Assembly: GCA_037179385.1 (NCBI GenBank)
Contig: CM074180.1
Coordinates: 32,717,455-32,781,454 of the forward strand
Source of the DNA: Holothuria scabra
Taxonomy: Eukaryota > Echinodermata > Holothuroidea > Aspidochirotida > Holothuriidae
Length of the DNA stretch: 64,000 nt
Reading direction: 5' to 3'
Shown here piece by piece: positions 1 through 13,800 of this stretch. Each line of letters begins with the position of its first letter. The first letter of the stretch is position 1. Made by a program: the position numbers and the translations under genes. The notes under the pieces were generated by a model. It had not been told where the DNA came from. It saw nothing but the letters and a program-made list of their open reading frames with translations, and did not search any database.

Positions 1-60
1 GCTCTCTGGCGTATTTTTCCTACACCATTGCTTATGCGGAGCATCGCACCCAATTCCAGT
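1..60 (-). repeat. SINE 3'-body fragment, minus orientation, cut by window edge
   Basis: The stretch CACCATTGCTTATG and its surroundings resemble the reverse complement of the SINE body seen at 41455-41690 and at 57835-57982 (CCATTGCTTATG preceded by TTTTCCCTA there). Only about 60 bases are visible. Similarity is moderate. Confidence 0.45.
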
Positions 61-1471
61 AGGTCTTATTTTTAGAGTCTTTGGTAAGACTTGACCACAG
101 TCTAAAATATGAAAAGGTTGACCCTCTGATTATAAGCGTTGTACTTTTTGCCCTCATAGGGTGACATCATCTTCAATGTTTAAATGAACTTCAAACAATT
201 AACAGTTTTGTTACCTGTTGTAGGACTTCCTCAAGTTCCTGCTTCCTGCTGGCAGGTGGTTTGTCTAAATGACCATCCTGAAAACTGTTACAGTCTATTT
301 GTGTAATTTTGCTTACATTGGGCAACATATGTATCCTTTGCTGTACAATTCTGGTCCCTATCTGTTTATGAACATCTGACTGCACATAAGTGTGCACTTT
401 GTCGAGTGGCTGCCACTAAAAATTTTCATTGTTATTGTTATGTTCATAGCTTTATGCTGCAATCAGTTCAACATGATTGCTTCCTCTGTGATGTGGGACA
501 GTCTGTGAGAATATTAATACAGGAGGCCTACATAGTCACTGAATTGACCTGCCACACTTCACTTTAGCAGTTTGGAAACACGAACTGGTTTAAGTGAATA
601 AACTGCATTATTTTTGGTCATAGGGTAAGGTAAATTTTCAAGTTAAAAAAAAAGTGCATTTCCCTCCTTTACTTGTTATACTGTACCTTGGGATAATGAT
701 TGAGGATGTTTTCAAATAAGTAGTAAGAGTTGCTTTCACACGTTAAATTTCTTACTTCTTCTTTTTTTTATTCTAGTGCAGAAAAGGTGGTGGTTGGTGG
801 TGGGAGATGGGGGGGGGGGGAAGATATAAAGAGGAGTGTTGCTTGGTGAAGGATTTGCCAGGAGGGTCATAATTAGATCAAAATTTTATGTAGTTCTAAG
901 TATCCCCCTCCTTTTCTTGCTCCTTCATGAGTGAGGAATGCATGTTGAGCTAACAATAACTGTTTTGTGCCTACTGCAGGACTTTTACCATCACCAGTAA
1001 GGTGTCAATAGTATTAAGCATGGCACCTCTGTCATGCCTGACTCATAGTGCTCAGGAGATAAAATACTCCATGCCTGTTGGGGTGAAAAGATCTCCAATA
1101 GAATCAACAACATTAAGCCCCGGTCTTGTTTCTTTCAAGTTCTCCTTCTTTGACATTTCTTTTGATTAGAATGACCTAGTCTGAAAGAGTCTTTATGAAA
1201 ATATGTAAATATATTTAACCCAGAGCACATTACTTCCCTGCCCCTGCTTCCATTGTGTCAGCCTGTTAGTTTCTGTATAAAGAATCAGGGAAGTTAAATG
1301 AAATAGAATGCAGAATTTTGAGATGTTGCATATGTAGAAACTTTTTGTACCATTTTGTGGGAATTGCAAAAACAACACTTGGAGCTTAGAAAACTGATGG
1401 TAACCATTTCACTTTGTAGGGGTGTTAACCTTTTTGTTGTAATTAAAGAATGTTTTCCTTTTTTTTGACAG
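61..1471. other. upstream intron sequence without recognised exon
   Basis: Non-coding sequence 5' of exon A. It contains an oligo-G run near 809-820 and short T and A runs. No signal-peptide exon, promoter or RNA gene could be recognised. The upstream exon must end in phase 0. Confidence 0.6.
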
Positions 1472-1560
1472 ATTTCAACCAAAGGTGCTATTTTATTTGA
1501 TACTCCTGCTAACCCTCAAAGCCGAATGATTGCCCCATTTTATGCAGATATTGACAACAG
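1472..1560 (+). CDS. Nid: nidogen exon A: NIDO domain, first part in window
   Basis: 89-nt exon preceded by a polypyrimidine tract ending TTTTTTGACAG and followed by CAG|GTTTGT. It starts in phase 0 and ends in phase 2. Its 29 full codons include STKGAILFDTP and RMIAPFYADIDN. These match the NIDO pattern of a small-residue/hydrophobic strand followed by an 'APF-ADID' motif. The split codon AG|C at the exon end joins exon B to give DIDNS-KKGRIWYR, the expected NIDO continuation. No upstream exon was found in positions 1-1471, so the signal peptide and domain start lie outside the window. The downstream intron is 41.2 kb, exceptional compared with the other introns of the gene (0.8-8.5 kb). Confidence 0.9.
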
Positions 1561-4500
1561 GTTTGTACAGTTCCCGTTTGTTTTTAACTATAGTCTGCCT
1601 CCAGGTGTATGACTCATATTCCCTCCTTTGTAGGTGCTATAGTGAGTGGGAACAAAGTTGTCTGCCAAACTCAATATTCCCTTTTTTTCAAATTTTGAAT
1701 TTAAGCAGAAACAACAAAGGGTACTGCAGGTCAAGATTGTGATCTTTTTACTTAAAATACTCTCCCAAATGAAGACTAATTAGTTTATTGGTAACATAGG
1801 AATAATTGTAGTGAGTGTATAGACAGAATGCATGCATATTTTGTCACTGAGTATTAGAATGCATGCCCTCCTATGCAGGAACACATTAACCCAAAAGAAG
1901 AGTAAGAGTGCTATACCACACCTTGTTACAGGGTGCAGTTAATAATATTAATAAATACAAAGATTTTAATTTGAGTAGTGCAACAATGACATCACAAATT
2001 ATTGCACAATGTACCATTTTACTCTGAGTGAATAAATTTCGCCATTTTATATCTTGGTTTGAGAATGTCCTATGAAGATGGGAGTTGGATTATTAGAGTT
2101 CTTTTTTCATCCAGTTAATTAATGTATATTTTTGAACTTTTTGATTTGAGAAACATTTTAAGCTTCATTGTGGAAATGAATATGCATATCTCTAAATGAA
2201 TCAACAGCTGAAAGTCAATTTCAGTTTGAGATCATGAGTAAAGTGAATTTGACTGTTTTATTGGTTGCATGTGTTAGAGTACAATACATGGCCTTCATAA
2301 AAGAACCTAGTACCATGCTTGTTGCTCAGCATAAGCAATGGAGTAGGGGAAACAAGCCAGTAAGTCACAGCTGGGAAAAAGGCCATGGCAGTGGCTGGCA
2401 TGACTTAAACCAGTTTGTTAGAAACTGAGCTGTAAAACTCCTTCCAACTAACTTCATAAAGAAAGCACATAGTTTACACCTGCTATGAATTGGAGTTGGA
2501 TATGAGCTCTGTTATACAGTACATACCTGTACCCACCACAACATTTGATTGGCAGGTTATAATTTTGTTCATGTAATTTTTGATTGAACTAAGCATAGCT
2601 CCCAAGTTCTGAGAGGCTAGACCAGGGTCCAACTGATCTGTCCATTGGTAGATCTCCTGCCTGGGAGAGGGGTATAAGGGGAGGGGGCATCCGAAAATTT
2701 TTGAATTTTAGAAGTGTCTACATGCAAAATGGTGACACTTTTTCGGCAAATCCATCAATACAATGTCGTTAGGTCACTGCCAAACAAGTTTTGTACAGAA
2801 CTAAATTTTTTGTGGTAACCTTGAAAAATATTGCATTGAGAGATTTTCCAAAATAATAGTGTGCAGATACTCACAAATGCGCAATGAATAAAACCACTCC
2901 TAATCACAATATTTAGTAGTAATTTTTGAGGATCAACTCAGTGCATCACCGGCAGTCATACCATGCTGCAGGTGATTTCCAGTATCTTTGTATACATCTC
3001 GCATGGCATTCTAGCCATGAAAATATATAGGCCTAGCCAAGAACATCAAGAACTGTCAAGACAGTTAAGAACGTTCGGGAACCCTGAAACGAGCCATGCC
3101 TATAACCGGCAAAGTGGTTACTTATTTTCCCTATTGAACACTGCGTTGAACAACGTTATTACACTATTTAGGCAGTGACAGGAATATATTCCATACCTGC
3201 TGCGAAGGTTAGCGGGTAACGATGTTGCCACAGCAAGCTTACCGTACGTACCGCACTTGAACATGCTGTGAGATAAGATTTACTGAATTTGTAGTTATCG
3301 GCAAGCTGAATTATTTGCTAATTTTTGTGGTTTTCTTACTTCAGAGATTTGAAAATGTGGGTTTTTCAGAGCGCTGGGCAGGTCAGGGGGTTTGGGTGTC
3401 CAAATGCGGGTCACTTGGGAGGTATGCTAAAGTTTCTAGATGGAATAGTTACTGCAAGAAAAGTCCATTTTTAGTAAGTCTTCCCCTCCTCTTGCCATGA
3501 GTCACAATGGCATGGAAAATGAATGGGAAGGAGAAAGAGAAATAGAGGTTCCCTAAAGGAAAATGAGAGCACAAGTACTACAAATAGATCGAGATTTTTC
3601 TTGTTTGTTCACTAGGACAGATGGAAGCAAAGTTGTTTAGAGCCTTAAATTGTGTTAGTAACTAAGCCACCTTCCTTAGCCCTTTACCGTTGTGCTCCGA
3701 TCGGGGCATATTTGCGCGCCTCGGGAGTGGGCGGAAAAGCGGACGTAGCCCATTGACCCCATGACCTTAAACTATTGTCTCTCTCGTTGTTGTGTCCGAA
3801 TTTTCGGATAGCTACTTGCAGTTTCGAGCTCAGCGTGAAACAGTAGAGATGGGTGACAGCCGAGCTCTCCGCATGGGTCCAAAAGGACCCAAACAACGGT
3901 AAAGGGCTAGAATAAGCCTGTGGGGTGTGTTTACTGCAAAGCTGATGCCACTGCCTCTGCGTGTGTGCACGTAACCCTTAAGCCGAGTGATGCAGATATT
4001 TAAGATTAACCCTTTTTGGTTGTGCTCGGATCGGGACATATTAGCGCGCCTCGGGAGTGGGCGGAAAAACGGACGTAGCCCGCCCCGCATCAGCTTCCGT
4101 AGGCCATTGACCTTGTGACCTTAAACTATTGTCTCTCTCATTGTTGTAGCCGAATTTTCAGGTAGCTACTTGCAGTTTCGAGCTCTGCGTGAAACAGTAA
4201 AGATAGGTGACAGCGGAGCTGTCCGCATGGGTCCAAAAGGACCCAAACAACAGTAGAGGGTTAATTTTGCAGTAGCATGGTGTCCCCCTTCTTCATATCT
4301 CGTGTCCTAGGTGTGAACCATTAGTGGTGCCAGTTTGATAGCTCATCATGCAAAAATTGAGGTGAATACAGTGGCTGCTTATCATGCTTTCTATTGTAAA
4401 AGATGAAGGGTGCATAGTCTTGCTGTACATTAATACAATCTATATTTATTGCAAATATGAAGTACTTCCTAAAGGACTGTTTAGAAGACCTAGTCCATAT

Positions 4501-7500
4501 TTGAATGGCATGCTTGTTCAATTTCATGACAAGGGTACCCCATAAGTAGCCTGTCTGTCTCATAAAGGAAGTTCCACCAGTCTCCTACCCATCTATTACT
4601 CTGTAATTGGGCAATTGACAAATCTTCCTCATTGCCTTTTGCCGTTATTTCATGTATTATTATGGAAATGTGACTTCCTTTTAAAAGCAATTTATAATCT
4701 AGGCACAGTGAACAGGAAGTTCTCATTTGGCCTATACATCCTGTCAGTGTCCTGACCTGTCTTACTCCTTTCCTTGGCCTGCTTGGGTCTCTTGAATGTA
4801 GGGTTCATCTGAGTCAATATTTAGTAAAACAAACTATTTGACAGATATTGAATCTGATTTCCCCTTTCACTTGTCCTGATGGTACTGTAGCCTATAGATT
4901 GTACAAATGTTAATTTTATCAGGTTCAGCTATCAGTGGTCAGTCTTCTTCCAAATGTAAGGTCAACAGAAACAGTTGTGAAGTTGCCAGCTGAGAGCAAA
5001 ATAATCAGGAGTTGAAATAAACCTATTTTGATTGCATGTTTTCAGTCAGGCAGTGCTGGGGTAGATTTTTGTATAATTAAAAGGTCTTTCTGATGACAAA
5101 TTGTGTTGATTGTTTTCACAGTAAAACATGAAAAAAATGTTAAATGATGGCAGGATGATTGATTCAACTCAATAAAATTTAGATGCAATAATTTCAACTT
5201 TCACCAGCCACCATTGACCCACTGGGGAAGAATGTAGGCCTAAATACCAAATGTTAAATCATGAGATAGGAATTGACAGTCTATTATTCGTATATTTTTT
5301 TATCCATATCATGGCTACAAATTGTCATTCAGCCAATGGCCCCTCCCACTACTTCTTATGTGAAAACAATTCTCTCCATCTTGCCCTATGTCAAGAAAGA
5401 TGTCTTGGCAACTGTCTGGTATTACTGGAGTTTTTTTTATGATTTTGAAATCATTTTTGGCTCTCAGAAGCTGCCCAAAGCTTTGCATCATATGAAAGTG
5501 CTTTTAGATATCTTTTATTTTACTTTCATCTCGTATGGCTTTCCACTGCATAGTTTTGAAGATTTGTGAGATCGCAGGATTTACCAGCCACATAGATATT
5601 AGAGATGTAGTGCAGGTCTTCAGAATAAAACGCCTGGTCACATTTTCGTTATTGATTCCTTGCTGTAGGCAGGCAAGGAATCTATGTGATGGTGATGTCA
5701 TGTATATGTGTGTGTTTGTGTGTGTGTGTGTGTGTGTATGTGATGCTTTGGCTTGTGAACAAGTTATCTCAAGAAGGGTAAGTGTGACTAAACTCATATT
5801 TGGTGTATAGGTTGGTCATATTAAGTAGATGATCCCTATTGTTTTTGGTGGAGGTCAAAGGTCATTTGGGGTCATGGGAGGTCAAAAGGTCAAAACCTTG
5901 TGAACACGATATATCTCAAGAACGTTATATGTGACTATGCTCATACTTGGGTGTGTGGGTTTGTCGTATTGAGAAGATGATCCCTGTTGATTTTCGTGGA
6001 GGTCAAAGGTCATTTGGGGTCATGAGAGGTCATATAGTAAATTCCTTAGAAATTGCTTATAAGCACACTATCTCAAGAATGGTATTAAAGTGTGTGGGTT
6101 GGCGGTATTGAAATTGAATATTGGCCCAATTGATTTTCGTGAAGGTCAAAGTTCATTTGGGGTCAGCAGTGTCAAAGTCTGACAAGCTTGTTTGCACAGT
6201 AGTATTACAATAAAGGTAATTTTTGTAGAGTCCTCATACCTGACATGTAGATGATGCAATAAATGATCCCTATAATTTTTGGTGGGGGTCAAATGTCACT
6301 TCAGTTCACAAGGGGTCAAAGTCTCAATATCGTATTTACAAAATTTCCCAAAGTTGGAGTCATGCATACTGCAAAATTTCACATGTATTATGTGGATGCG
6401 ATATTGTGCGCAGAACTGTAGTTCTAGGTAGTCAAAGGTCATTCGGGATCTCAATGTAGGAAGCTTGAATGCCTCGCATGTATACTTTGTGGGTACATTT
6501 CGGACCACTGTCAATATGAAAAACATATGGGAGCACTGTCAATTTGAAAAAAAAAAGATAGGCTTAAATTTCAGCCGCAAGGAATCACTAAGTCTTTTGG
6601 CTTTCTGGTTTGGTATTGGATCTTGTCCTATTCTTATCTCATGGAGTGTGAAAGGATTGCCTCAGTTGCCATTGACTATCTACTGTAAGACCATGGAAGT
6701 ACTACCTTGGAGGTGCTACCTACTACCTCCTAGGTAGTTCTTCCATGATAAGACTCCATGATATTTCTTCCTTTAGAACTTTCCCTAGCTATGACCTTGC
6801 TGATCCTCAGTGTAATTACACTTAGTCCCCAACCAGTAAATTGTTACCTCTTCATGTCTGACATGAAAATTGTGATTTCTCTTGGCATAATCTTAAGTCA
6901 TTCATAGGGAATTTGAGATAATTTGTGACACTACAGGCCCATGGATAAATTTCTCTGGAGAAATTTTATTATTAGGTTATAAAACTGAGGCACATTCTTC
7001 CCTTTGTTGCATGCCAATACTGTACATTGGTGATTTAATTTGATAAGTTGCAGGACTATAGAGTGAATAACAGACATGGGCCTTCTGCATACCAACTTAT
7101 TCTGCAGTGATTCATCATTCATGTGCTGAACTCTCTTTGATGCTTCATTGGGGAGCTAGACTGAAGAAGTACAGGAAAAGTCACTGCTGTAAGCAAAATA
7201 GGTGTTTGAAATTACTTGTGTTGATTTTGAGTTTGATCTAATAACATGAATGCTGTTCATCATTATACTGTGCTCATGAAATCATATTCTCTTTTTATCA
7301 GTGTTGTAATTGTGTTGAAATTAATTGAGTTGTCATTTTTGTGTTATTCTTAGCAGCTTCAGAGAAAATTTGGTAAGATAATGTATCCATCTACTGATAG
7401 GGATGCTAAGTGATTCTGTACATTAGACTTAGTGTCGTTTCAAGCTAAGCTAGAATTTGTATGCTTCCTCTTACATTTTGTGCAATCAGAAAGGAATACC

Positions 7501-7821
7501 ATTCCTACATTTCCAATCTTGTTACACCATATGTTTCCAATAAAAAAAAAAAGTGCCCTAGAGACTAATTTCCTAGTGTGTCCTAAGAGCTTTCAGAAAT
7601 TTTATGGTGAAAGAAGTTTTGCATATTCTGCACTTCTATTGTGGAAAAAATCTAACACTGATGATTCCTGCTCGTCATTTTATGTTTTTTCTATGTTTGC
7701 TTTCCGCGTTGTTTCCCTACTTGGCCAGACTTGAAAAGATTACTTTTTCTGGTCCTTTATCTCTTTTTGATTCCTTGCCGAAGGCAGGCAAGGAATCTAT
7801 GCGATGGTGATGTCGTGTGTA

Positions 7822-7854
<33 letters not shown>

Positions 7855-10800
7855 GTGTGTGTGTGTATGTGATGCTTTGGCTTGTAAACACGATATCTCA
7901 AGAAGGGTAAGTGTGACTAACCTCGTATTTGGTGTGTAGGTTTGACATATTGAGTAGATGGTCCCTATTGTTTTTGGTGGAGATCAAAGGTCATTTGTGG
8001 TCACGAGAGGTCAAAAGGTCAAAACCTTGTAAACACGATATCTCAAGAACGGTACATGTGACTATGCTCATATTTGGTGTGTGGATTGGTCATATTAAGT
8101 AGATGATCCCTATCGATTTTCGTGGAGGTCAAAGGTCATTTGGGGTCACGAGAGGTCAATAGGTAAATTCCTAAGAAATTGCTTGTAAACACGGTATCTC
8201 AAGAAGGGTAAGTGTGACTAATCTCATATTTGGTGTGTGGGTTGGCCATATTGAGTAGATGATCCCTATTGTTTTTGGTGGAGATCAAAGGTCATTTGGG
8301 GTCACCAGAGGTCAAAAGGTCAAAACTTCGTAAACACGATAACCTCAGAACCGTACATGTGAATATGCTCATGTTTGGTGTGTTGGTTGGTCATATTGAG
8401 TAGATGTTCGCTATTGTTTTTGGTGGAGATCAAAGGTCATTTGGGGTCACGAGAGGTCAAAAGGTCAAAACTTCGTAAACACGATAACTCAAGAACGGTA
8501 CATGTGACTATGCTCATATTTGGTGTGTGGGTTGGTCATATTGAGTAGATGATCCCTATCGATTTTCGTGGAGGTCAAAGGTCATTTGGGGTCACGAGAG
8601 GTCAATAGGTAAATTCCTTAGAAATTGCTTGTAAACACAGTATCTCAAGAAGGGTAAGTGTGACTAATCTCATATTTGGTGTGTGGGTTGGCCATATTGA
8701 GTAGATGATCCTATTGATTTTCGTGGAGATCAATGGTCATTTGGGGTCACCAGAGGTCAAAAGGTCAAAACTTCGTAAACACGATATCTCGAGAACGGTA
8801 CATGTGACTATGCTCATATTTAGTGTGTTGGTTGGTCATATTGAGTAGATGATCCCTATCGATTTTTGTGGAGGTCAAAGGTCATTTGGGGTCACAAGAG
8901 GTCAGTAGGTAAATTCCTTAGAAATTGCTTGTAAACATGGATTCTCAAGAAGAGTAAGTGTGACTAATCTCATGTTTGGTGTATGCATTGGCCATATTGA
9001 GTAGATGATCCCTATTGTTATTGGTGGAGGTCAAAGGTCTTTTGGGGTCACAAGAGGTCAAAAGGTCAAAACTTCGTAAACACAATATCCCAAAAACGGT
9101 ACATGTGACTGTGCTCATATTTGGCGAGTGTGTTGGCCATATTGAGTAGATGTTCCCTATTGTTTTTGGTGGAGGTTAAAGGTCATTTGGGGTCATGAGA
9201 GGTCAAAAGGTCAAAACTTCGTAAACATGGTACTCTCAAGAACGGTACGTGTGACTGTGCTCATATTTAATGTGTGGATTGGTCATATTTAGTAGATGAT
9301 CCCTATTGATTTTCCCAAAGGTCAAAGTTCATTTGAAGTCAGCATGTTCAAAGCCTGACAAGCTTTCCTGCACAGTTATTTGTCATGTAGATGGCACATA
9401 GTGAATACATGGTCCCAGAAGTTTTTGGTGGAGGTCAAATGTTATTTGGGTTCACAACGGGCAAGGGGGATCTCAATGTAGGAAGATTGGATGCCTTGCA
9501 TGTGTACTTTGTGGGCACATTATGGAGCCCTGTTAATTGAAAAACATTGCAAAGCAATGTCAATGTGAAAAAAGGCCTTACATTTCAGCAGCAAGGAATC
9601 ACTAAGCCTTTTGGCTTTCTGGTTCTTAATAGCTATGCCAAGCTAATATATCAAATGTCCTTGTTTTATGTTCTCTGTTACTTTAATGTGGATTTTTGGC
9701 TTGTTTATAATCATTTGGAAATTATTCATGTTATGTAAATCGATTGGAACTATGAATAAATCTTATCAAATGATTCAAATAAAAAAAAAAAGTAACAGCC
9801 TTGCAATTTTCAAGAAATGACTCAAAACTTATGCTTTTGCACTCCTCTGACTAATGTAATTTGTAAATTGTTTTGTCAAGGGCTTTGAACTTTCCTTTTG
9901 AACAATTGCATTGAACACTATGTAAAATCATATTCCAATTAAATTAATATCATTTGGGATAAATATTATGATTGGGTAGAGCATACATGTTTTTCTAATA
10001 ACTATTTGCAACCTGTTGCAGATCTGACTTAAATTTGTGGCATTCAGTTCTTGTCCTTGGGACTATAAACTGTATTGTAACCAGCCATGATTTTTCTAAC
10101 TGACACTTGCCCTGTCAAATAAGCCTTGAACTTCCAAAACTTTCTATCCTCATCTTGAGTGGTACCAACTTGTGCCCTGAAGGCAGTGCAGTGCACAAAT
10201 GTACACCAGAACTGAGCAATATTGGCCTGTGTCATAGTGTCCCAATAAATGAATTCAAAGTAATTGTTAGTCTTTGCCATTTTGCCCTCTGAAAAGTCCT
10301 GAACTTCAAGTTATGAACAACTTGATGTTCACAGCACATGTAAGGAACTTCCATTACAAATTATTTGAAGCGTCTAGATGTAAGACCCATTAGGTCATTA
10401 GCCAATATGGGAGTGACCTCAAATGGCATTGGTCTAGTTATGGCTTCTACAGTGTTTAAATATAGTACCATTTTCTAAAGTTTATGGGGGAAATTAGTTA
10501 AAAAGTGGAAAAGCGCTCATTTCAGGCCTTGAATTATTAGGGTGTGTGAGAGTAGTCCCATACCATCGCATACCATCATTTACATCAAACCACTTTGAAA
10601 AGTGCAATTTTAAGAAAACTGAGATAGAAGGTGGAAAAAAATCCAATGTAATGTACCTTAAAGAGCAAGAGCAGTCTCCTCAACTTATTTTCAAGCAGCA
10701 GTTAAATGTTGCTATATTTTCTTTTTTTATTCCTTTTCGAATAATCTTTCATAATATTTAAGGTTTCAATTTTGTATATTCAGTTGAAGTATAGTAATCA

Positions 10801-13800
10801 GTAATGGAATTTCCATAAATGTTTTTTTTTTTTTTAATTTATTTTTTCTTTCTTAGGGTGCACGTTCTCAAGCCCCCCAGGGTTTTTTGTGGACTTCCCT
10901 TCACTTTTATAGGCCTATGTACTTTGATCCTTTTGTTATATTTATACCCTATATTTGTATGTATACATGTTAAAGTGATAAAACAATATGAAACAACAAA
11001 GAAACAATGAAGTAAGCAGTTACTCCTGTAGGCTTACATTTCACTTTTGAGGAGGAAAAAATATAATGTTGTAACATAACTTACAGTAGCCAGTCATAAA
11101 ACAGGGCAGTCTACTACACTTCAAGTAGGGGTGGCCAGGGATTCTGACAGAAACACAAAAAGGGGGGGGGAGGATTTATTACTGCTAAACCCCTAGTCCA
11201 AATTGATACCGTCCTAGGCTAAAGTTATGAGTGGGTTCATGGGGACAAAAGCTTGCTTCAAGGCCCCTGTAAGGTACAATTTGAGGGTCTGAAAGGCCAT
11301 TTATTTATTTAAGTTCAAACATTAATGCAAAAGTTTCGTCTTTTTAAGTAAGAAACTAAGATATTGACAATTTTCTAATTTTTATGGAAATAAAAAGGGG
11401 GGGGGGGGATTTTACCCACCTTCTTCTGGAAAGGGGGGGGGGGAGGACAAATCCCCCCTTCTCTCCCTCTGATGGAAACCCTGGTGGCTACATTAAAACT
11501 GTTTTAAAAAATGGAACCTCTTGCTTTAATTGTGCTTGGTGCTTAGCATGGGCAATGTAGTAGGGAAAGCAAGCCAGTAAGCCACAAAGTCTGTAAAAGG
11601 CTGTGGCTGGCTTAACTTAAAGCAATTGTTAGAAACTGGGTCTGTAAAACTCCATCTAACTAATCTGTAATAAAACAGCACACCTACTTCAGATCCTTTC
11701 ACTACCCCACAGTGTATACTGCCCCAACTTCTCTGGCCCAGGCAAATGATAAATGTATACCATTTGGATAAATGGTCATTGTAATTCCTAAGTAACTTAT
11801 CTTTCAACATACCTTCTAAAAAAAAATTTTGCATATAGAAGTTGTCCAGTATAGCATAATGTCTCATGTGCCTTGCCTGTCTTATGAGGGTCTGTGGCCT
11901 AAACGAGGAACATACAGTGGCATGTGTCCTCAACCTAGCCTAATGGAACTTACTGTAGGCCAAAAAGTAACATCAGGCTCTTTTTTCACTGTTTGATTGC
12001 TCAGTTTTTTTCTACCTTGATACAGTTAAATGTCATCACTTTCACTTTCTTGCACCCCATTACAGTTCCATTCATTTTCAGAATCAAGTTCTAAGCTGGA
12101 TATATGGGTATTCGATTTACTTTAGGCCATTTTGTTGCTGACTTCAACTTGATATTTTGGCCCAAATCTCAATGTAAACATTTATCATGTCATGACATGA
12201 TGTGATATACCACATGATCAATTTCTTGGTTTTCTGTACAATAGAACACAAGTTGGAAATAGAGGAAGAAAGCTTCTGGGTCAAAATAAAAATGATGTTA
12301 ACCATAGCCAAAGGGTAAATTGCATAGTAAACATGCAAATAAAGTGACAATGTCTCACATAAAGACTCTGTATAAAAGCCAGAGCTATGCCAAACAGTTG
12401 CAAATTATTCACACTAACTTTCCACTAACTTCTGACTAATGGGGTAAACCCAACCAAGAGAAACCAGAGGCCATTCATACCAGAAATGCAGTTTTGACAC
12501 CAGGCCTCAGAATTTAAGGGAAATTTCACCCTCAAAAATATTTTGGGCAAAAATCAGTGGAGGGGAGGAGGGGGTTGCAATATTTTTTAACACAAAGGAT
12601 TTTGAACACAATGACTGTGCAAGCAGGCGCAGGATATTCATGCAAACAATTTTGAAACTTGAAGAACCATTGAAAAAAGCATGCTGTTTAAATGCAGAAA
12701 CTGTAAGTCATGCATCAGACCTCTTGATCCTTCTCAGACTCTTTACTTGACAACTTTGTTGAGTGAGATCTTTGCATCTTTTCCCTTGAACAAGTTGTCA
12801 ATGTCAATGGTGCAAACAACATGTCTATTCGTAGCCATATGCACAACACTTTTTGTTCATCCCTTTGAAACACTCAGATTCAGTAAGGGCTTTACAGATT
12901 TTTGTAGATCTATTTCAGAAGATGATTATCACAAAAAAGTCTGATTAAGTCAAAAAAATTTTCCCATGGAAACTGGAAAACTGTGAAATGCAAATTTGTT
13001 ACATCCCACTTCAGCAATAAATAACAGGTTTCTGGCTGATAAGAAAGCAATTTTTAGTCCAATGTTGTTCATGTGTGACTTGTAAGGAAATAAAACATCA
13101 ATAATTTCCTCTCCCTAATGTCATAAGTTCCCACCCTATTTCCTGTCTTTTGTTTGGATTTAATGGTTGGGAAGATTTGAACAAGGGAGCCACAGCGAAG
13201 TGGAAACTTTTATGTCAAGGGGGTGTTTCAGTGCCACAGTGTAAAAATCAGTTGCAATTTTGATCAGGTTGTCTCAGAACAAAATGATGCAACTATGCAG
13301 TCATTCCAGTCAAGTAAGCGGGAGCTTTGACAGAGTGAGGGCTATCTCTTCCATTTTTCCATTGATAATTAAATAAACCTTGGGCATATGATGTCACAGA
13401 GCAGAAAGTATACCCTCCTTCTGGGGGCAAAACAAACCAACACAGACAAACACAGAGGGCCGATTTGTCAACCAGTAGGATACATGCCTTGTCTGCTATA
13501 CATGTGCGGGGCAAATTCTTATGCATGTGGCTACATGTTCCATTGCTGTGCTCAAAGGGTGACATCAGTATGTTGTCAATGGGCAAGGTCTATTGGACCT
13601 GATTTTGGCTCCCTCTTCCAGCACCTCACTCTTCTCAACTAATAGACAAAAGATGAATCTTATAGCCATTCTAAGTCATCAAGAACCTGCTGTGTGGACT
13701 CAGTGTTGGAACTAGAATGTTTCACAATCCAACACATGAATTTTTAGGGCTTCCATGTCATGCATCACTACCTTATCCTGCCTTTTCTCCATCCTAGTGA

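Noticed and set aside
1..1471. Promoter or first exon of nidogen
   Set aside because: No signal-peptide-coding exon with a phase-0 donor could be found; the gene start lies outside.
5535..5810. ORFs rich in alternating Val-Cys or His-Thr at the GT tracts (also near 21197-21472)
   Set aside because: They are translations of (GT)n/(CA)n microsatellites.
7864..9340. Regularly spaced repeats that might be read as a CRISPR array
   Set aside because: Units of about 145-156 bp are similar along their whole length, with no unique spacers, and they lie inside a eukaryotic mobile element.
11526..11933. 135-codon minus-strand ORF
   Set aside because: It overlaps the SINE body and shows no domain; average for AT-rich non-coding DNA.
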